The notes beneath the pieces are model-generated. The model was not told where the DNA came from. It was given only the letters and a program-made list of their open reading frames with translations, and made no database searches. 64,000 nucleotides of DNA, taken from assembly GCF_003264365.1 (NCBI RefSeq), contig NZ_PYAK01000014.1, positions 1 through 64,000 of the forward strand, written 5' to 3'. Below are positions 51,887-62,700 of this stretch, in pieces (the stretch's first letter is position 1; every line of letters starts with the position of its first letter). The stretch is from Micromonospora noduli. Its GTDB lineage: Bacteria > Actinomycetota > Actinomycetes > Mycobacteriales > Micromonosporaceae. A program made the translations under genes and the position numbers.

Positions 51887-52560
51887 CGGCCGGTCAGCTT
51901 GGCTCACTCGACCCGTCCCGTCACTGTCCACCGGGTCTGAGGCTCAAAGCACTCCGAGTCGGATTATTCGCATCCGCTCACCGGCACGTGCGGACGCCGC
52001 CCTGCCGCCTCCGCATGAGGCACCAACGCTGACGGCTTCGGATCCGCCGAAGAGGTCTTCAGCCTGAAGGGCCCGGTCAGCGCACTCCCCGTCGGATCGG
52101 TGTCTCGGATGACGGAACCGCGGCGACTCCAGCGTGCCCACCCGCAACGCTCCACATCGATCTGCAGCACGCCTTCAGGGGCGTGGCCTTACTAACCGAG
52201 ACGCCGGCCGGCGCCAGCCATCCCTGGAGCAGCAACACCTGACCACTTCGACATCTACTGGGCGGTCACGCCGCACCGCGCCACCTCATCACCACAGGTC
52301 TCAGCCATCGTCTCTCTCCGGCGTCGGTGAGCACTTCGGGCGCGGAGACCACTTCGCCAACCCGCACCCAATCTGCTCCCAGTTGCAAGGCCAGGCCCAC
52401 CAACAGCTCCTTACCGCCTCGACCTGCGCACACTCCCCTGCCAGGCGACATAGAACCTTGTCCTCCGCCGTGCAGAACCGCAGAGCACTCCGCGGGAAAC
52501 AGGACCCCGCACCGACTCTGACCTGCGGCAACGTGGAGCCGCAGGCAGGGGAGGGTACAG

Positions 52561-52610
52561 TTGAGCGCCGTTCGACGCCGTTGGGCGCAGTTCAAGGCCG
52601 TTCAGGGCAC
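52561..52610. repeat. Imperfect 10-bp tandem repeat
   Basis: Four to five units of roughly TTSRRSGCCG follow each other in register (TTGAGCGCCG, TTCGACGCCG, TTGGGCGCAG, TTCAAGGCCG). The last units merge into the 47-bp dispersed repeat. Confidence 0.6.
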
Positions 52611-52637
52611 CCCGCTGCTCCCAACCTGCTCCCCCAC
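52591..52637. repeat. 47-bp dispersed repeat, copy 2
   Basis: Same orientation and nearly the same sequence as 9194-9240 (the first 34 bp are identical). See that entry. Confidence 0.8.
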
Positions 52638-52694
52638 CCGGGCCCGCGCCGGGCCGCCGACCGCCGACCGACCGTGAAATGCCGGCCCAGTACC

Positions 52695-52802
52695 CATGCT
52701 TGGCGACAGCGCTGCCGCAACCGCTGCCCTGACCTCGACACCGTCGCCGACCTCGCCCGCGGGTTCGCCGCCCTGGTCCGCCATGCCGAGCGCGGGCACT
52801 AG
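52695..52802 (+). pseudogene. Possible ISL3-type transposase C-terminal remnant
   Basis: The last codons of an open frame ending at TAG 52800-52802 read RCRNRCPDLDTVADLARGFAALVRHAERGH. This resembles the conserved CPELxxxAxxVRxFAxMLxxRRG block of ISL3-family transposases. Nothing else of the element remains in frame. The assignment rests on one short block. Confidence 0.35.
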
Positions 52803-52850
52803 GCGTGAGCCGCCGGGCGGTCACGAAGATGGGCGTTCGAAGCGAGATCG

Positions 52851-52916
52851 GAACAGACCGAAGCCCAGAGCCGGGATCTCCACACCGTTGTGCAGCTTAA
52901 TCGCGGGAAGGCTCAT
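52851..52916 (-). pseudogene. N-terminal fragment of an aldo/keto reductase
   Basis: The ATG at 52914-52916 opens MSLPAIKLHNGVEIPALGFGLF, the canonical start of an aldo/keto reductase (usually KLNNGxxxPxLGFGVF). After 22 residues the similarity ends and a stop follows at 52821-52823. The gene has been cut off next to the transposase-like remnant. Confidence 0.6.
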
Positions 52917-52995
52917 GGCCCCGACGCTACGTACAGGTCGGACACCCAGGGAATGCTCGCGGAACCAGGGCCACCAGTGCCTCCCCGCTCGACGG

Positions 52996-53424
52996 TTAGA
53001 CCAGCGGTGTGAAGAAGAACGTTTCGCGTCGGGCGAAGTGGCCAGTGTCGTCGAAGGTAAAAAAGTCAGCGAAACGGAGTTGAACATGACGCCCGTCGCG
53101 GAGCACGCCAACGAACTCGCCGTGCGCCGCCACCGCCTGCGCGGCATCGACGAGCAGGGCGATGCGGTGACAACCCTCGCGGATCACTCGCTGCTCTCGA
53201 TAGAAACGCTCAATTTCCGCACGACCAACGATCGGCTGGTACCCGGGACGGAGGTACACAGCATCGACAGAGAACAGCTGCAGCAATCCGCCGACGTCGC
53301 CGGCATCCACCAAACGGTAATAGGCGGATACGGTTTCGCGCTCTTCTGAGGTCCGGGGCGCTCTCGCAGCGGCGCATACCTGGACGTCTTGCTCTTCGCC
53401 TGCTCGCAACGACGGTTCGCTCAT
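52996..53424 (-). CDS. NTF2/SnoaL-like protein
   Basis: A 142-residue protein of the NTF2-like fold: ERETVSAYYRLVDAGDVGGLLQLFSVDAVYLRPGYQPIVGRAEIERFYREQRVI, ending VQLRFADFFTFDDTGHFARRETFFF. Members include ketosteroid isomerases and SnoaL-type cyclases that shape polyketides, but many are simple binding proteins. The ATG at 53422-53424 overlaps the stop of the hydrolase gene, so it is the last, coupled gene of the NRPS operon. A tailoring or accessory role is inferred. Confidence 0.75.
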   Translation of the reverse strand: MSEPSLRAGEEQDVQVCAAARAPRTSEERETVSAYYRLVDAGDVGGLLQLFSVDAVYLRPGYQPIVGRAEIERFYREQRVIREGCHRIALLVDAAQAVAAHGEFVGVLRDGRHVQLRFADFFTFDDTGHFARRETFFFTPLV

Positions 53425-54101
53425 CAGATGGCGGCCATGTCGCCAGTGGCGAGTCCCAGCCGACCGGCCAGGTCGCGGAAGGCGACACCTGCCCCGGAAG
53501 GTATTGGCGCCCCGTGTGCGAACAAAGCACGTTGTGCCCCGGTTCCCGCGAGCCTGACAAGCTGTGCGACCGCGCGGGAATGGTCCTCGTCGAAGGGTTC
53601 GATAGACGGTTCGAGGCTGGTCATGTTGACGGCAGCATCTCCGACGAAGAGGGTCGATGTAGTGTGTTCCAGGAAGCATACGTGACCGATGGTGTGGCCG
53701 GGCGTGGCGATCACTTCCAGGCCCCACACGTCGTCTCCGTCATTCAGAACGCTTACGTCGACGCCGCACTCCTCGGCGACGACTTCGGCGTCCCCAGAGC
53801 CGGCGTAGAGGCGGGCCTCGGGTGCCGCGCGCATCACGGCTGCCAGACTTCCGATGTGGTCCGGATGAGCGTGCGTGACGACCACGGCGCGTACGGCGGC
53901 GAAATCCAGGCCGCCGCGGTGAAGAGCCGCAGCGATAAGGTCCTCGTGGTCGGGCAGCAGAGCGTCGACGAGCACGGCCTGACGGTCCCTGACGACTGCG
54001 TAGGACCGGATGTCGAAGGTCTTTTCCGTGTCGCCGAACGGCCCGCCGGGCGGGAAGGTGTAGTGGGTGATCGCTGTCTCGACCCGTACCTCGTCTTTCA
54101 C
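53424..54101 (-). CDS. Metallo-beta-lactamase-fold hydrolase
   Basis: 225 residues with the metal-binding signature THAHPDHIGS (HxHxDH), a later His in TPGHTIGHVCF, the bridging Asp in VGDAAVN and a final His in FAHGAP. It should bind two metal ions and hydrolyse an ester, thioester or lactam. The GTG at 54099-54101 overlaps the preceding stop (GTGA). No thioesterase domain is visible in the NRPS part seen here, so this enzyme could release or edit the product. That is inference. Confidence 0.88.
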   Translation of the reverse strand: MKDEVRVETAITHYTFPPGGPFGDTEKTFDIRSYAVVRDRQAVLVDALLPDHEDLIAAALHRGGLDFAAVRAVVVTHAHPDHIGSLAAVMRAAPEARLYAGSGDAEVVAEECGVDVSVLNDGDDVWGLEVIATPGHTIGHVCFLEHTTSTLFVGDAAVNMTSLEPSIEPFDEDHSRAVAQLVRLAGTGAQRALFAHGAPIPSGAGVAFRDLAGRLGLATGDMAAI

Positions 54102-55465
54102 ATGCCACCTGCCCTAACGAGATCGCGATTCAAAGCTTCGGCAATGGATGGGCGCAGGAGGCGAATGGGTTCGGATGGGGTCGCCGTCACCTGCTTCAGC
54201 AACCTGACGTATCCGACGACGAGGCACCGGACGGCCTCGCGGGCGAACAGTTCACTGGCGTAGTCGACGCGCACCATGGACTCGTCGTCGTCGACCCACA
54301 CATTCCAGTTGGTGTCGTGCTCCACGAAGCCGCTCTCCGGTTCGTCGAACGGCTGGGCGCCGAGATGGCTGCGGTCCTCCGTTGCCGGAGACGACTCCTC
54401 CGTGGAGAACTGGTGTCGATGGAGCAGGACCCCCTCGCCATAGCCGCCCAGGCGATCGATCACCAGGTCGGTCGGGGCGTCCTGAGCCGTGAATCCCGCG
54501 AGCTGGTCAGCTCGCGCCCGATGCAGCACGGCCGCAAAGCTGTCACCCGGCAGGAAACGCGTGCGCATGACAGCCGTGGTCTGGAAGAGCCCGACGACGT
54601 TCGCAGCCGCCGGTCGGGTACGACCCATCATCGGCACACCGACGTTGATGTCGTCCTGCCCGCTGAGAAGATGCAGCAAGGTCACGAACCCCGCGAAAAG
54701 CGTCAGGAAGGTGGTACATCCGGTCGATCGACTCAGGTCCCGGACCTGCGACATGACCGCCGGATCGACCCGGACGCACAGCGTCGCCCCGTGACCGCCG
54801 GCATCGTCGGGTCGGGACTGGGCGATCGGCAGCTCCACGGTTCCCCGACCGCCGCCGAGGTAGCGGACCCAGAAGTCGATGTGGCGCTCGAGATCCCCCT
54901 GCTGGAGTCGACGTTGCTCCTTGAGTGCAAGCGTCCCGTACTGCTCCGCCACGAACGGCAGCGGGCTGGGGCGACTAGACCGCAGAGCTCCGTACAGCAC
55001 GTCCAGCTCAGCCTCGAGCAACGCCCTGGACCACGCGTCGCACACCATCCGGTGGCTTGTGAAGATCGCCACGTGGTCATCGGACGCGAGACGCACCAGG
55101 TGGACTCGCAGCAGCGGTCCGACGGCGAGGTCGAACGGCAGACGGGCCGCCCGGCGGCCGAGATCGGCGACCAGACGATCGCGGTGTGGAGCGTCGTACC
55201 CGCCGAGGTCGGTGAAGGACCATGCTGCGGCAGCCCCATCCTCCACCACCTGCGTCGGTGTGCCGTCGACAACCATGAAGCGAGTCCGGAGGGCCTCGTG
55301 CCGCTGGACGACCCCGTCGACCGCAGCATGGAAGATGTCGGCCTCCAGCGCGGTATCGTACCGGCTGATCCAGCACTTGTTGCCGACCGGCCGGTCGGGA
55401 TGCCGTTGTGTGAGGTGCCAGACGGCCCGCTGCTGCGGCATCAGCGGGTAATGGCTCGTTCCCAC
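54098..55465 (-). CDS. Stand-alone condensation-like protein with HR motif (X-domain-like)
   Basis: About 455 residues, one condensation-domain fold: [21 protein letters not shown] (C1), RHEALRTRF (C2), TSHRMVCDAWS (C3), DDINVGVPMMGRTRP (C4), VVGLFQTTAVMRTRF (C5). In C3 the catalytic HHxxxDG is replaced by HRxxxDA: the second, catalytic His is Arg and the Gly is Ala. The domain should not form peptide bonds. HRxxxDD in the same place marks the X domains that recruit P450 enzymes in glycopeptide NRPSs, and here the gene overlaps a P450 gene by 25 bp. The GTG at 55463-55465 has AAAGGGGG upstream. Confidence 0.8.
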   Translation of the reverse strand: MGTSHYPLMPQQRAVWHLTQRHPDRPVGNKCWISRYDTALEADIFHAAVDGVVQRHEALRTRFMVVDGTPTQVVEDGAAAAWSFTDLGGYDAPHRDRLVADLGRRAARLPFDLAVGPLLRVHLVRLASDDHVAIFTSHRMVCDAWSRALLEAELDVLYGALRSSRPSPLPFVAEQYGTLALKEQRRLQQGDLERHIDFWVRYLGGGRGTVELPIAQSRPDDAGGHGATLCVRVDPAVMSQVRDLSRSTGCTTFLTLFAGFVTLLHLLSGQDDINVGVPMMGRTRPAAANVVGLFQTTAVMRTRFLPGDSFAAVLHRARADQLAGFTAQDAPTDLVIDRLGGYGEGVLLHRHQFSTEESSPATEDRSHLGAQPFDEPESGFVEHDTNWNVWVDDDESMVRVDYASELFAREAVRCLVVGYVRLLKQVTATPSEPIRLLRPSIAEALNRDLVRAGGM

Positions 55466-56754
55466 CGCTGCCCCCTTTCCCCGGCGTCGTCGTTCAGCGG
55501 TGTGAGGCCGGCAAGGGCAGTCGCCCCATTCCGCTTCAGCCGCACCCGCACCGGCAGGCGCTTGATCCCGGCGATGAAGTTGGAAGCGAGGTGGTCGACT
55601 GGCCCGGCGATCTCGAAGGATTCGACCAGGTCCCGTGTCTCCTCCGCGAACACACGTAGGGCAAGCCGCGCCAGCGGAGCACCAATGCACCGGTGCGCGC
55701 CGACGCCGAAGGCGATGTGCGCGCGCGGATCACGGTTGACGTCGAAGTCGTACGGCCGTTCGAACACCTCTTCGTCACGGTTGGCCGCACCGAGCCATAC
55801 GGTGACCGGGTCGCCGGCCCGAATCGTGGTACCGGCGATCTCGATAGACCGAGTCGCGTGCCGTAGAAAGTGGTTGGCCGGTGAGGACCAGCGCAGCACC
55901 TCCTCGACGAGCGTGTCCGTGCAGCCCGTGGCACGCCAGCGCTCGTCCGCGCCGGGATTCTCGGCCAGCGCCAACACGGCGACGTTCGCGGCGTGGGACG
56001 TCGTCACAGTGGCGCCGAGCAGAACGCTGTAAGAGTTGAACAGCATCTCCTGCTGGGACAGCGGACAGCCGTCGACAGTAGCGTTTGCGATCGCCCCGAT
56101 CAGATCGGCCCGCGCCGCCGGCTTGTTGGCGAGCTCACCTGCGAAGTACGAGAAGATCTCCGAGTGTGACCACTCCAACGCGTGGTCCCGCCGACCCGAG
56201 GTGACATCCGGGTCCTGATCGGCGATGGCGACGTAGGCGAACGTTCGCAGTCGGTGCCAGTGCGCCGGGTCGATGCCCATGAGTAGAGCCGTGATCGCGA
56301 TCGGAAAAACCGCCGTCTGCGCGGCGAGGTCGAAGACCTGTCCGTCCAGGCCGGGCACGAACATTCGGCGTGCAAGCAGGCGGATCTGTGGTTCCATCGC
56401 CGCGACCGTGGCGGGCGTGAAGCAGCCGATGATTTGCCGCTTGATGGCGGTGTGCCGGGGTGGGTCGGTGACCGCCAGCATCTTGCCACCGGCGATGTCC
56501 CGTTGCCCCAGAGTGGTCAGCAGGTTGCCGTCCTCGGAGGTGAAGTCGCGGAAACTTCGCAGCACACGGCAGACGTCGGCGTGCCGGGTCAGCACCCAAA
56601 AGCCACGACCATCCGGAAGCTGTTGCCAGTACACGGGCTGCTCCGCACGCAGCTGCCGCCAGGCACTGTGCGGATCGCCGGTGGCGTACCAGGAGGGGTC
56701 GTAAAGGTTGACGGTGGTCAGGTCGACGTGTTCAGCGCCAGAGCTCAGTCGCAT
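55441..56754 (-). CDS. Cytochrome P450
   Basis: 437 residues. The heme loop is [15 protein letters not shown] with the thiolate Cys, the K-helix is EEVLRWSSP (ExxR) and the region [10 protein letters not shown] leads into the heme loop. The I-helix reads [13 protein letters not shown], so the usual acidic residue of AGxE/DT is replaced by Val. This altered oxygen-activation pocket is uncommon. The ATG at 56752-56754 overlaps the NRPS stop by 10 bp. It probably oxidises an amino acid bound to an NRPS carrier domain, possibly recruited by the X-like protein encoded next. Confidence 0.92.
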   Translation of the reverse strand: MRLSSGAEHVDLTTVNLYDPSWYATGDPHSAWRQLRAEQPVYWQQLPDGRGFWVLTRHADVCRVLRSFRDFTSEDGNLLTTLGQRDIAGGKMLAVTDPPRHTAIKRQIIGCFTPATVAAMEPQIRLLARRMFVPGLDGQVFDLAAQTAVFPIAITALLMGIDPAHWHRLRTFAYVAIADQDPDVTSGRRDHALEWSHSEIFSYFAGELANKPAARADLIGAIANATVDGCPLSQQEMLFNSYSVLLGATVTTSHAANVAVLALAENPGADERWRATGCTDTLVEEVLRWSSPANHFLRHATRSIEIAGTTIRAGDPVTVWLGAANRDEEVFERPYDFDVNRDPRAHIAFGVGAHRCIGAPLARLALRVFAEETRDLVESFEIAGPVDHLASNFIAGIKRLPVRVRLKRNGATALAGLTPLNDDAGERGQRWERAITR

Positions 56755-59700
56755 CGCTGCGCCCTTTCCACGTGCGGGACCGGCTGGTCGGGATGGGTAA
56801 CCACGAACCGCAGAAGCTCCAGGTAGTCCTCTGCCATCCCGGCGATCTCAGCAGCGCCGTAGCGGTCCGTGCGGTACTGCAGGTGCCCGCCCATGCCGTC
56901 CGCGGACTCCGTGACCGTCAGGGTGAGGTCCCACACCGTCGTGCCAACGGGCGCGTCACGCACCGGCTCCACCAGCAGCCCGGGCCACCGCAGCGGCGTC
57001 TTCTGCTCGTACTGCATGGTGAACACCGCCCCGAAGAGCGCGGACTGGGTGAGGCCCCGCTGCGGGCGCAACTCCTCGACGAGCCGCTGGAACGGCACCT
57101 CTTGGTGCGCGTAAGCGCCCAGCGCTGTCTCGCGGACCTGCCGCAGCACTGCCCGAAACGACGCCGAGGCTGCGGACACGTCGGTTCTCAGTACGAGGGT
57201 GTTGACGAAGAATCCGATCAGGTGCTGCACGTCGGGCCGCTGCCGGTTGACGATCGGCGTACCCACCGCGATGTCGTCCTGTCCGCAGGCGCGGGCCAGG
57301 AGAAGCTGGAAAACGGCGAGTAGCACCATGAAGGGCGTGGCGTCCTCCTGCCTGCCCAGCCGTGCCACCGCGTCCACCGCTGACGGGGGGATCTCGAAGG
57401 TGTGGTCCCCGCCGTGAACGTCGCGCCGTGCTGACCCACTCGCCAAGCGCGGCAGGTAGGCCACCTCGGGCAGTTGGGCGAGTTTGGTACGCCAGTACTC
57501 AAGCTGCCGCTCGCAGTCGTCGCTCTGCGACCATGTGCGCTGCCACGCCGCGTAGTCGGCGTACTGGATCGGCAGCTCTTCCAGCTTCGCGGGTAGGCCG
57601 GTTACGTCGCCCCGGTAAAACTCCCCCAGTTCATGTAGGAGCAGGTCGGTCGACCAACCATCGGAGACCAGGTGATGCAGGTTGATCACCAGAATGTGGT
57701 CGTCTGGCCCCAGTCGGACCAGTTCGGCGTCGAGCAACGGACCGTTCTCCAGATCGAACCGGTGCTCGCTCACCTCGGCGAACAGCCGCCGCACCTCGCT
57801 CTGCCGATCACCGTCGGGCAGGCCCGACAGATCACGCTGACGCACCCGGCTGTCCAACTGGTCGCTGATTCGCTGCCACAGTCGTCCGCTTCGAAACACA
57901 AAGGTGGTCCGCAACGCTTCGTGCCGTGCCACGACGGCACGCAGTGCGCCGTCGAGTGCGGGGTGCGACACCGCACCGCGCAGGCGGTACAGCATCGGCG
58001 TCACGTAGAGTGACACGGACTGGTCGAGCTGCTCCAGGAACCACACCCGCTCCTGATCTGTCGAGCATGGCTCGAGCGCCTCCCTTCGGACCGGTGTGAT
58101 CGACTTCGCCGGCAACCCGGTCACATCGGCGGTTGGCGGATCGGCGACGGCCGCTTGCAGCGCCCGGTCCACCTCGGCGGCGAAGGCGTTGACGGCCGGA
58201 TGCTCGAACAGGGTCCGGAGGCTGATCTGCACCCCGACCTCGGTTCGCAGCCGGGAGACGATTCGGGTGGCCAGGAGAGAGTGGCCGCCGAGATGGAAGA
58301 AGTTGCCGTCGACCCCCACCTCGGACGTCCCGAGCACCTCGGCGAACAGCGCGCACACGAAACGCTCAGTGGCCGTCCGCGGGGCGCCGCCGGTGGTTGA
58401 GCCGTCGCTCTGCGGTACCGGCAGCGCCCGACGGTCCAACTTCCCGTTCCGGGTGAGCGGCAAGTCATCCAGCAGCGTGAAGGACGACGGCACCAGATAG
58501 CTCGGTAGCAGGCGCGCGACGTACGCGCGTAGCTCGGCGGCCGAGGGGCGCCCCCCGGCCACCACCACCACGTACGCGGCGAGCCGAACGTCGCCCGGCA
58601 CGTCCTCCCGGACGATCACGGCAGCCCGGCTCACCTCAGGGTGACGTGCGAGGGTGGCCTCAATCTCCCCCGGCTCGATCCGGTACCCGCGGACCTTCAC
58701 CTGCTCGTCGGCGCGACCAACGAAGTCGAGCAACCCGTCCCGGCGAACCCGGGCACGGTCCCCGGTCCGGTACATCCGACCGCTCACCGGTCCGAACGGG
58801 TCAGGAAGGAAGCGCTCCGCCGTGAGGCCCGCCCGACCCAGATATCCACGTGAAACGCCCGCACCACCCACGTACAACTCGCCGACAACACCGGGCGGCA
58901 CCGGGCGTCCGGCTCCGTCGAGGACGTAGATCGGCAGGTCCGGGATGGCGGTACCGATCAGGCTGTGACCGTCCCGCCGGACCGTCTCCCCGTCCAGCGC
59001 CAGGTACGTCGCATGCACCGTGGTCTCGGTGGTCCCGTACATGTTGACGACAAGTGGCGCCCGATCGGGGTGCCGGTCGTACCACTGGGGAAGGCGACCA
59101 AGGTCCAGCGCCTCGCCCGCCAGGACGATGTACCGCAGCGCCAGCAGATCCCCCGTGTCCGGATCATCCTGATCCGCCTGGATGAGTTGGTAGAAGGCGG
59201 ACGGGGTCTGACTCAGCACGGTGACGCGCTGCTCTGCCAGGAGCCGCAGGAACTCCTGCGGTGAGCGCGCCGTGTCCCATGGCACCACGACGAGCCTGCC
59301 GCCGTGCAGCAACGCGCCCCACATCTCCCAGACGGACACGTCAAAGGCGTATGAATGGAACAGCGTCCAGACGTCGTCCTGGTGGAACCCATACCAGTGC
59401 CGGGTGGAGCTGAACAGCCGGACGACATGTCGGTGCGAGACGACCACACCCTTCGGTCGGCCCGTCGAGCCCGACGTGTAGATCACATACGCCGCTTGAT
59501 CCGGATGAGGGGCGGTCGTCGGCCCACCCGCCGGCACGCTCGACTCAACCGCGCCGACATCGATGACCGGCAGGTCCGGCGGAAGGAGTCCGGCCCCGGC
59601 CGGGTTCGTGACCACCGCGGTCGCTGGGCAATCGGAGAGCAGATATCGCACGCGATCGGCGGGTAGGTCCGGCTCGATCGGCAGGTAGCACCCGCCGGCC

Positions 59701-62700
59701 TTGAGGACGCCGAGTAACGCCACCACCAAGTCGGCGGAACGCGGCAGCACGACCGCCACCGGGCGCTCCGGCCCCACACCCAGCGCCGCGAGGGCAGCCG
59801 CCACCGCGTCCGCACGCTGCTGCACCTCGATGTACGTGAGCTCGGTGGCGCCGTCCACCACGGCCACCCGGTGCGGTGTGCGGCGCACCTGATTGTCGAA
59901 CAGTTCCGGGAGCGTGGCCTCCAGGGTGTGCGATCTCGCGGGATCTGTTCCCAGCGGCGCGGCAGGTGCGGCCGGCAGCAGGGGCAATTCGGAGATCCGG
60001 GCGTCCGGGCTGGTAACGACGCCTCGCAGCAGAACCCGCCAGGAGTCGATGATCTGTTCCACGGTCGGCGCGTCGAACAACTCCGTGCGGTACCACAGGT
60101 CGCCCTCAAGGCCGTCGACCGTCTCGGTGAGGCTCAGGCTGAGATCGAACTGGGCGGTACTCGCGTCGAACGGCTCGGGGCTCACGGTCATGCCAGGCAA
60201 CTCGACCGCCTCGGGCGGGGTGTTCTGAAGGGCGAACAGGACTTGAGCCACCGGGTTGTATCCGGGGCTGCGATCAGTGGCGACCTCAGCGACCACGCGC
60301 TCGAACGGCACGTGTTGATGTGCGAGGGCGTCCAGGGCCATGGCCCGCACTTGGTGCAGCAGGCTGCGGAACGGGGGGTCACCGGAGAAGTCCGCCCGCA
60401 GCGCCAGCGTATTGACGAAGAAGCCGACAACTCGGTCGAGTTCGACGCGGCCACGGCCGGCGGTGGGCGTGGCGACGACGATGTCAATCTCGCCGGAGAA
60501 CCGCGCCAGCAGCGTCTGAAAGGCCGCGAGCAGCGTCATGAAGAGCGTGACGTTCTCCGTGTTGCTCAATGCCCGCAGGCCTTCGCACACATCTGCCGGG
60601 ATGCCTACCTTGACCGCGCGTCCCCGGAACCCTCGAGCGCTCGCCCTCGGGCGGTCGAAGGGCAGCTCGATGGCGGCCGGCGCTTCTGCCAGTTGCCGCC
60701 GCCAGTACACCAACGACCGGTCGAGCACCTCACCCCGGAGCCATCCACGCTGCCACACCGCGAAATCGACGTAGTCCACCGCCGCCCGGGGCAGATTCGG
60801 CGCCTGACCGCTCGCGTAGCCGGCGTAGAGCGTCGCGAGCTCCTGGAAGTAGATGCTGCCCGACCACCCGTCGGTGACGATGTGGTGCATCGTCAGCAGT
60901 AGCACGTGCTCCTCGTCGGCGAGGCGCAGCAACGCGGTACGCATCAATGGACCCCGAGCCAGATCGAAGGGCCGCTCCGTCTCCGCCTGCACCAACCTGG
61001 CAACTTCCGGGTCGCGTTCGGCCACCCGCAGGAACGTCAGATCCCGGACAGGCAGCTCCCACCGGGGCACGTCACGGACCCGCTGGAACGGCACCCCGTC
61101 CTTGCTGCCGAATACCGTACGCAGCGACTCGTGTCGCTGGACGAGCGCCTCGAAGCTGCTGCGCAGTGCCGCCACGTCGAGCGGACCCTTCAGGCGCAAC
61201 GGTGTCGCCAGGTTGTACGCGCTGCTCCCTGGCTCCAGCTGGTCGATGAACCACAGCCGCTCCTGATGGAACGAGAGGGGGTATTCGTCGAGGTCGCCGC
61301 GAGGCACCGCCACGATCGGCGGTGCGACCGGCAGCGCATCCGTGACGTCGCGAGCGGCCATCACCTGATCGGCGAGCCCGGCGATCGTGGGATTGTCGTA
61401 GATGGCCCGGACCGGGAGTTCGACGCCGAGTGCCGCGCCGATGCGCGCCAGCACCCGGGTTGCCAGCAACGAGTGGCCGCCGAGGGCGAAAAAGTTGTCC
61501 TCCACCCCGACGGCGCCGATCCCTACGAGATCCTGCCAGATCCCCCGGATGATCTCCTCTTCAGGCGTGCGCGGCGGCACCAGGTGACCGGTCGGCAACA
61601 GCTCCAGACCGGGATCCGGCAGCGACCGTCGGTCGAGTTTGCCGTTGGAGTTCAGCGGCATCCGCTCCAGGACCACCAATGCCGAGGGAACCATGTAACC
61701 GGGCAGTAGATCCCGCAGATGAGCGAGGATCTGCTCACGCACCTCGTCCTGCCACCGGGCGTCCGCGGCGTCGGACGGCGCGGGTCCGACCGCGATGTAC
61801 GCCACCAGGTGTCGGTCACCGGGGGACTTGTCGCGTACGAGCAGAATCGCGTCCCGGACGGCGGGGTGACGCCGTAGCGCCTCCTCGATCTCGCCCAGCT
61901 CGATTCGGAAGCCGCGAATCTTCACCTGCTGGTCGGCCCGGCCGAGAATCTCGATCGTCCCGTCGGAGCGGAAGCGGGTCAGGTCGCCCGTGCGGTAGAG
62001 CCGAGATCCGGGCTGCCCACCGAATGGATCCGGAAGGAAGCGGTCGGCGGTCAGCCGTGGGCGCCCCAGATAGCCACGTCCAACGCCAGTGCCACCGATG
62101 TAAAGCTCGCCGATCACACCCACCGGCACAGGCTGCATGCTGCGGTCGAGGATGTAGAGCCGGTTGTTGCCGATGGGCCGACCGATCGGGACGACACTGT
62201 CCGGGTCGTCACCGGCGTGCTCGCCGACGAAGTGGGCATTGTCGATCGCGGCCTCGGTAAGCCCGTACGTGTCGATGAGCACGGTCGTTGACGCGCTCAG
62301 CCTCTTCGCCCGGTCGAAGTCACGCACGTACCAACTGTCGCCACCGGCCATCAGGAGATCCATGAACGCCAGGGAGTGTCCGCCCTCCTCGACGTAATCC
62401 AGCAGCAGACGCAGCAACGGCGGAATGAACTCGGCGCTGTTCACGCCCTCCCGGACCATCAGTTCGTAGAGCAGGCGCGGGGAGAGAGTCACCTCACGCG
62501 GACAGAGGACGAGGGCCGCCCCAGTGAAGAGCGCCCGCATGACGTCCGCGATGAACAGGTCGAACGCGAAGCTGGCCATCTGCAAATGCGCCCGCACTGT
62601 TGCGCTCAGGCCATACTGGCGATCGAAGTAGTGGAAGTAGTTAGCGAAGTTCTCGTGCGTCAGCATGGCGCACTTGGGCGTACCCGACGAGCCGGACGTG

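Larger units (their letters stand above)
51887..52694. other. Gene-free region with repeats
   Basis: About 800 bp with no credible gene. It contains a 10-bp tandem repeat tract (52561-52610) and the second copy of the 47-bp dispersed repeat (52591-52637). Open frames here lack family features. Confidence 0.6.

Noticed and set aside
54317..56032. 571-codon plus-strand frame opposite the P450 and condensation-like genes
   Set aside because: Antisense shadow; no motifs, while both minus-strand genes have clear motifs.
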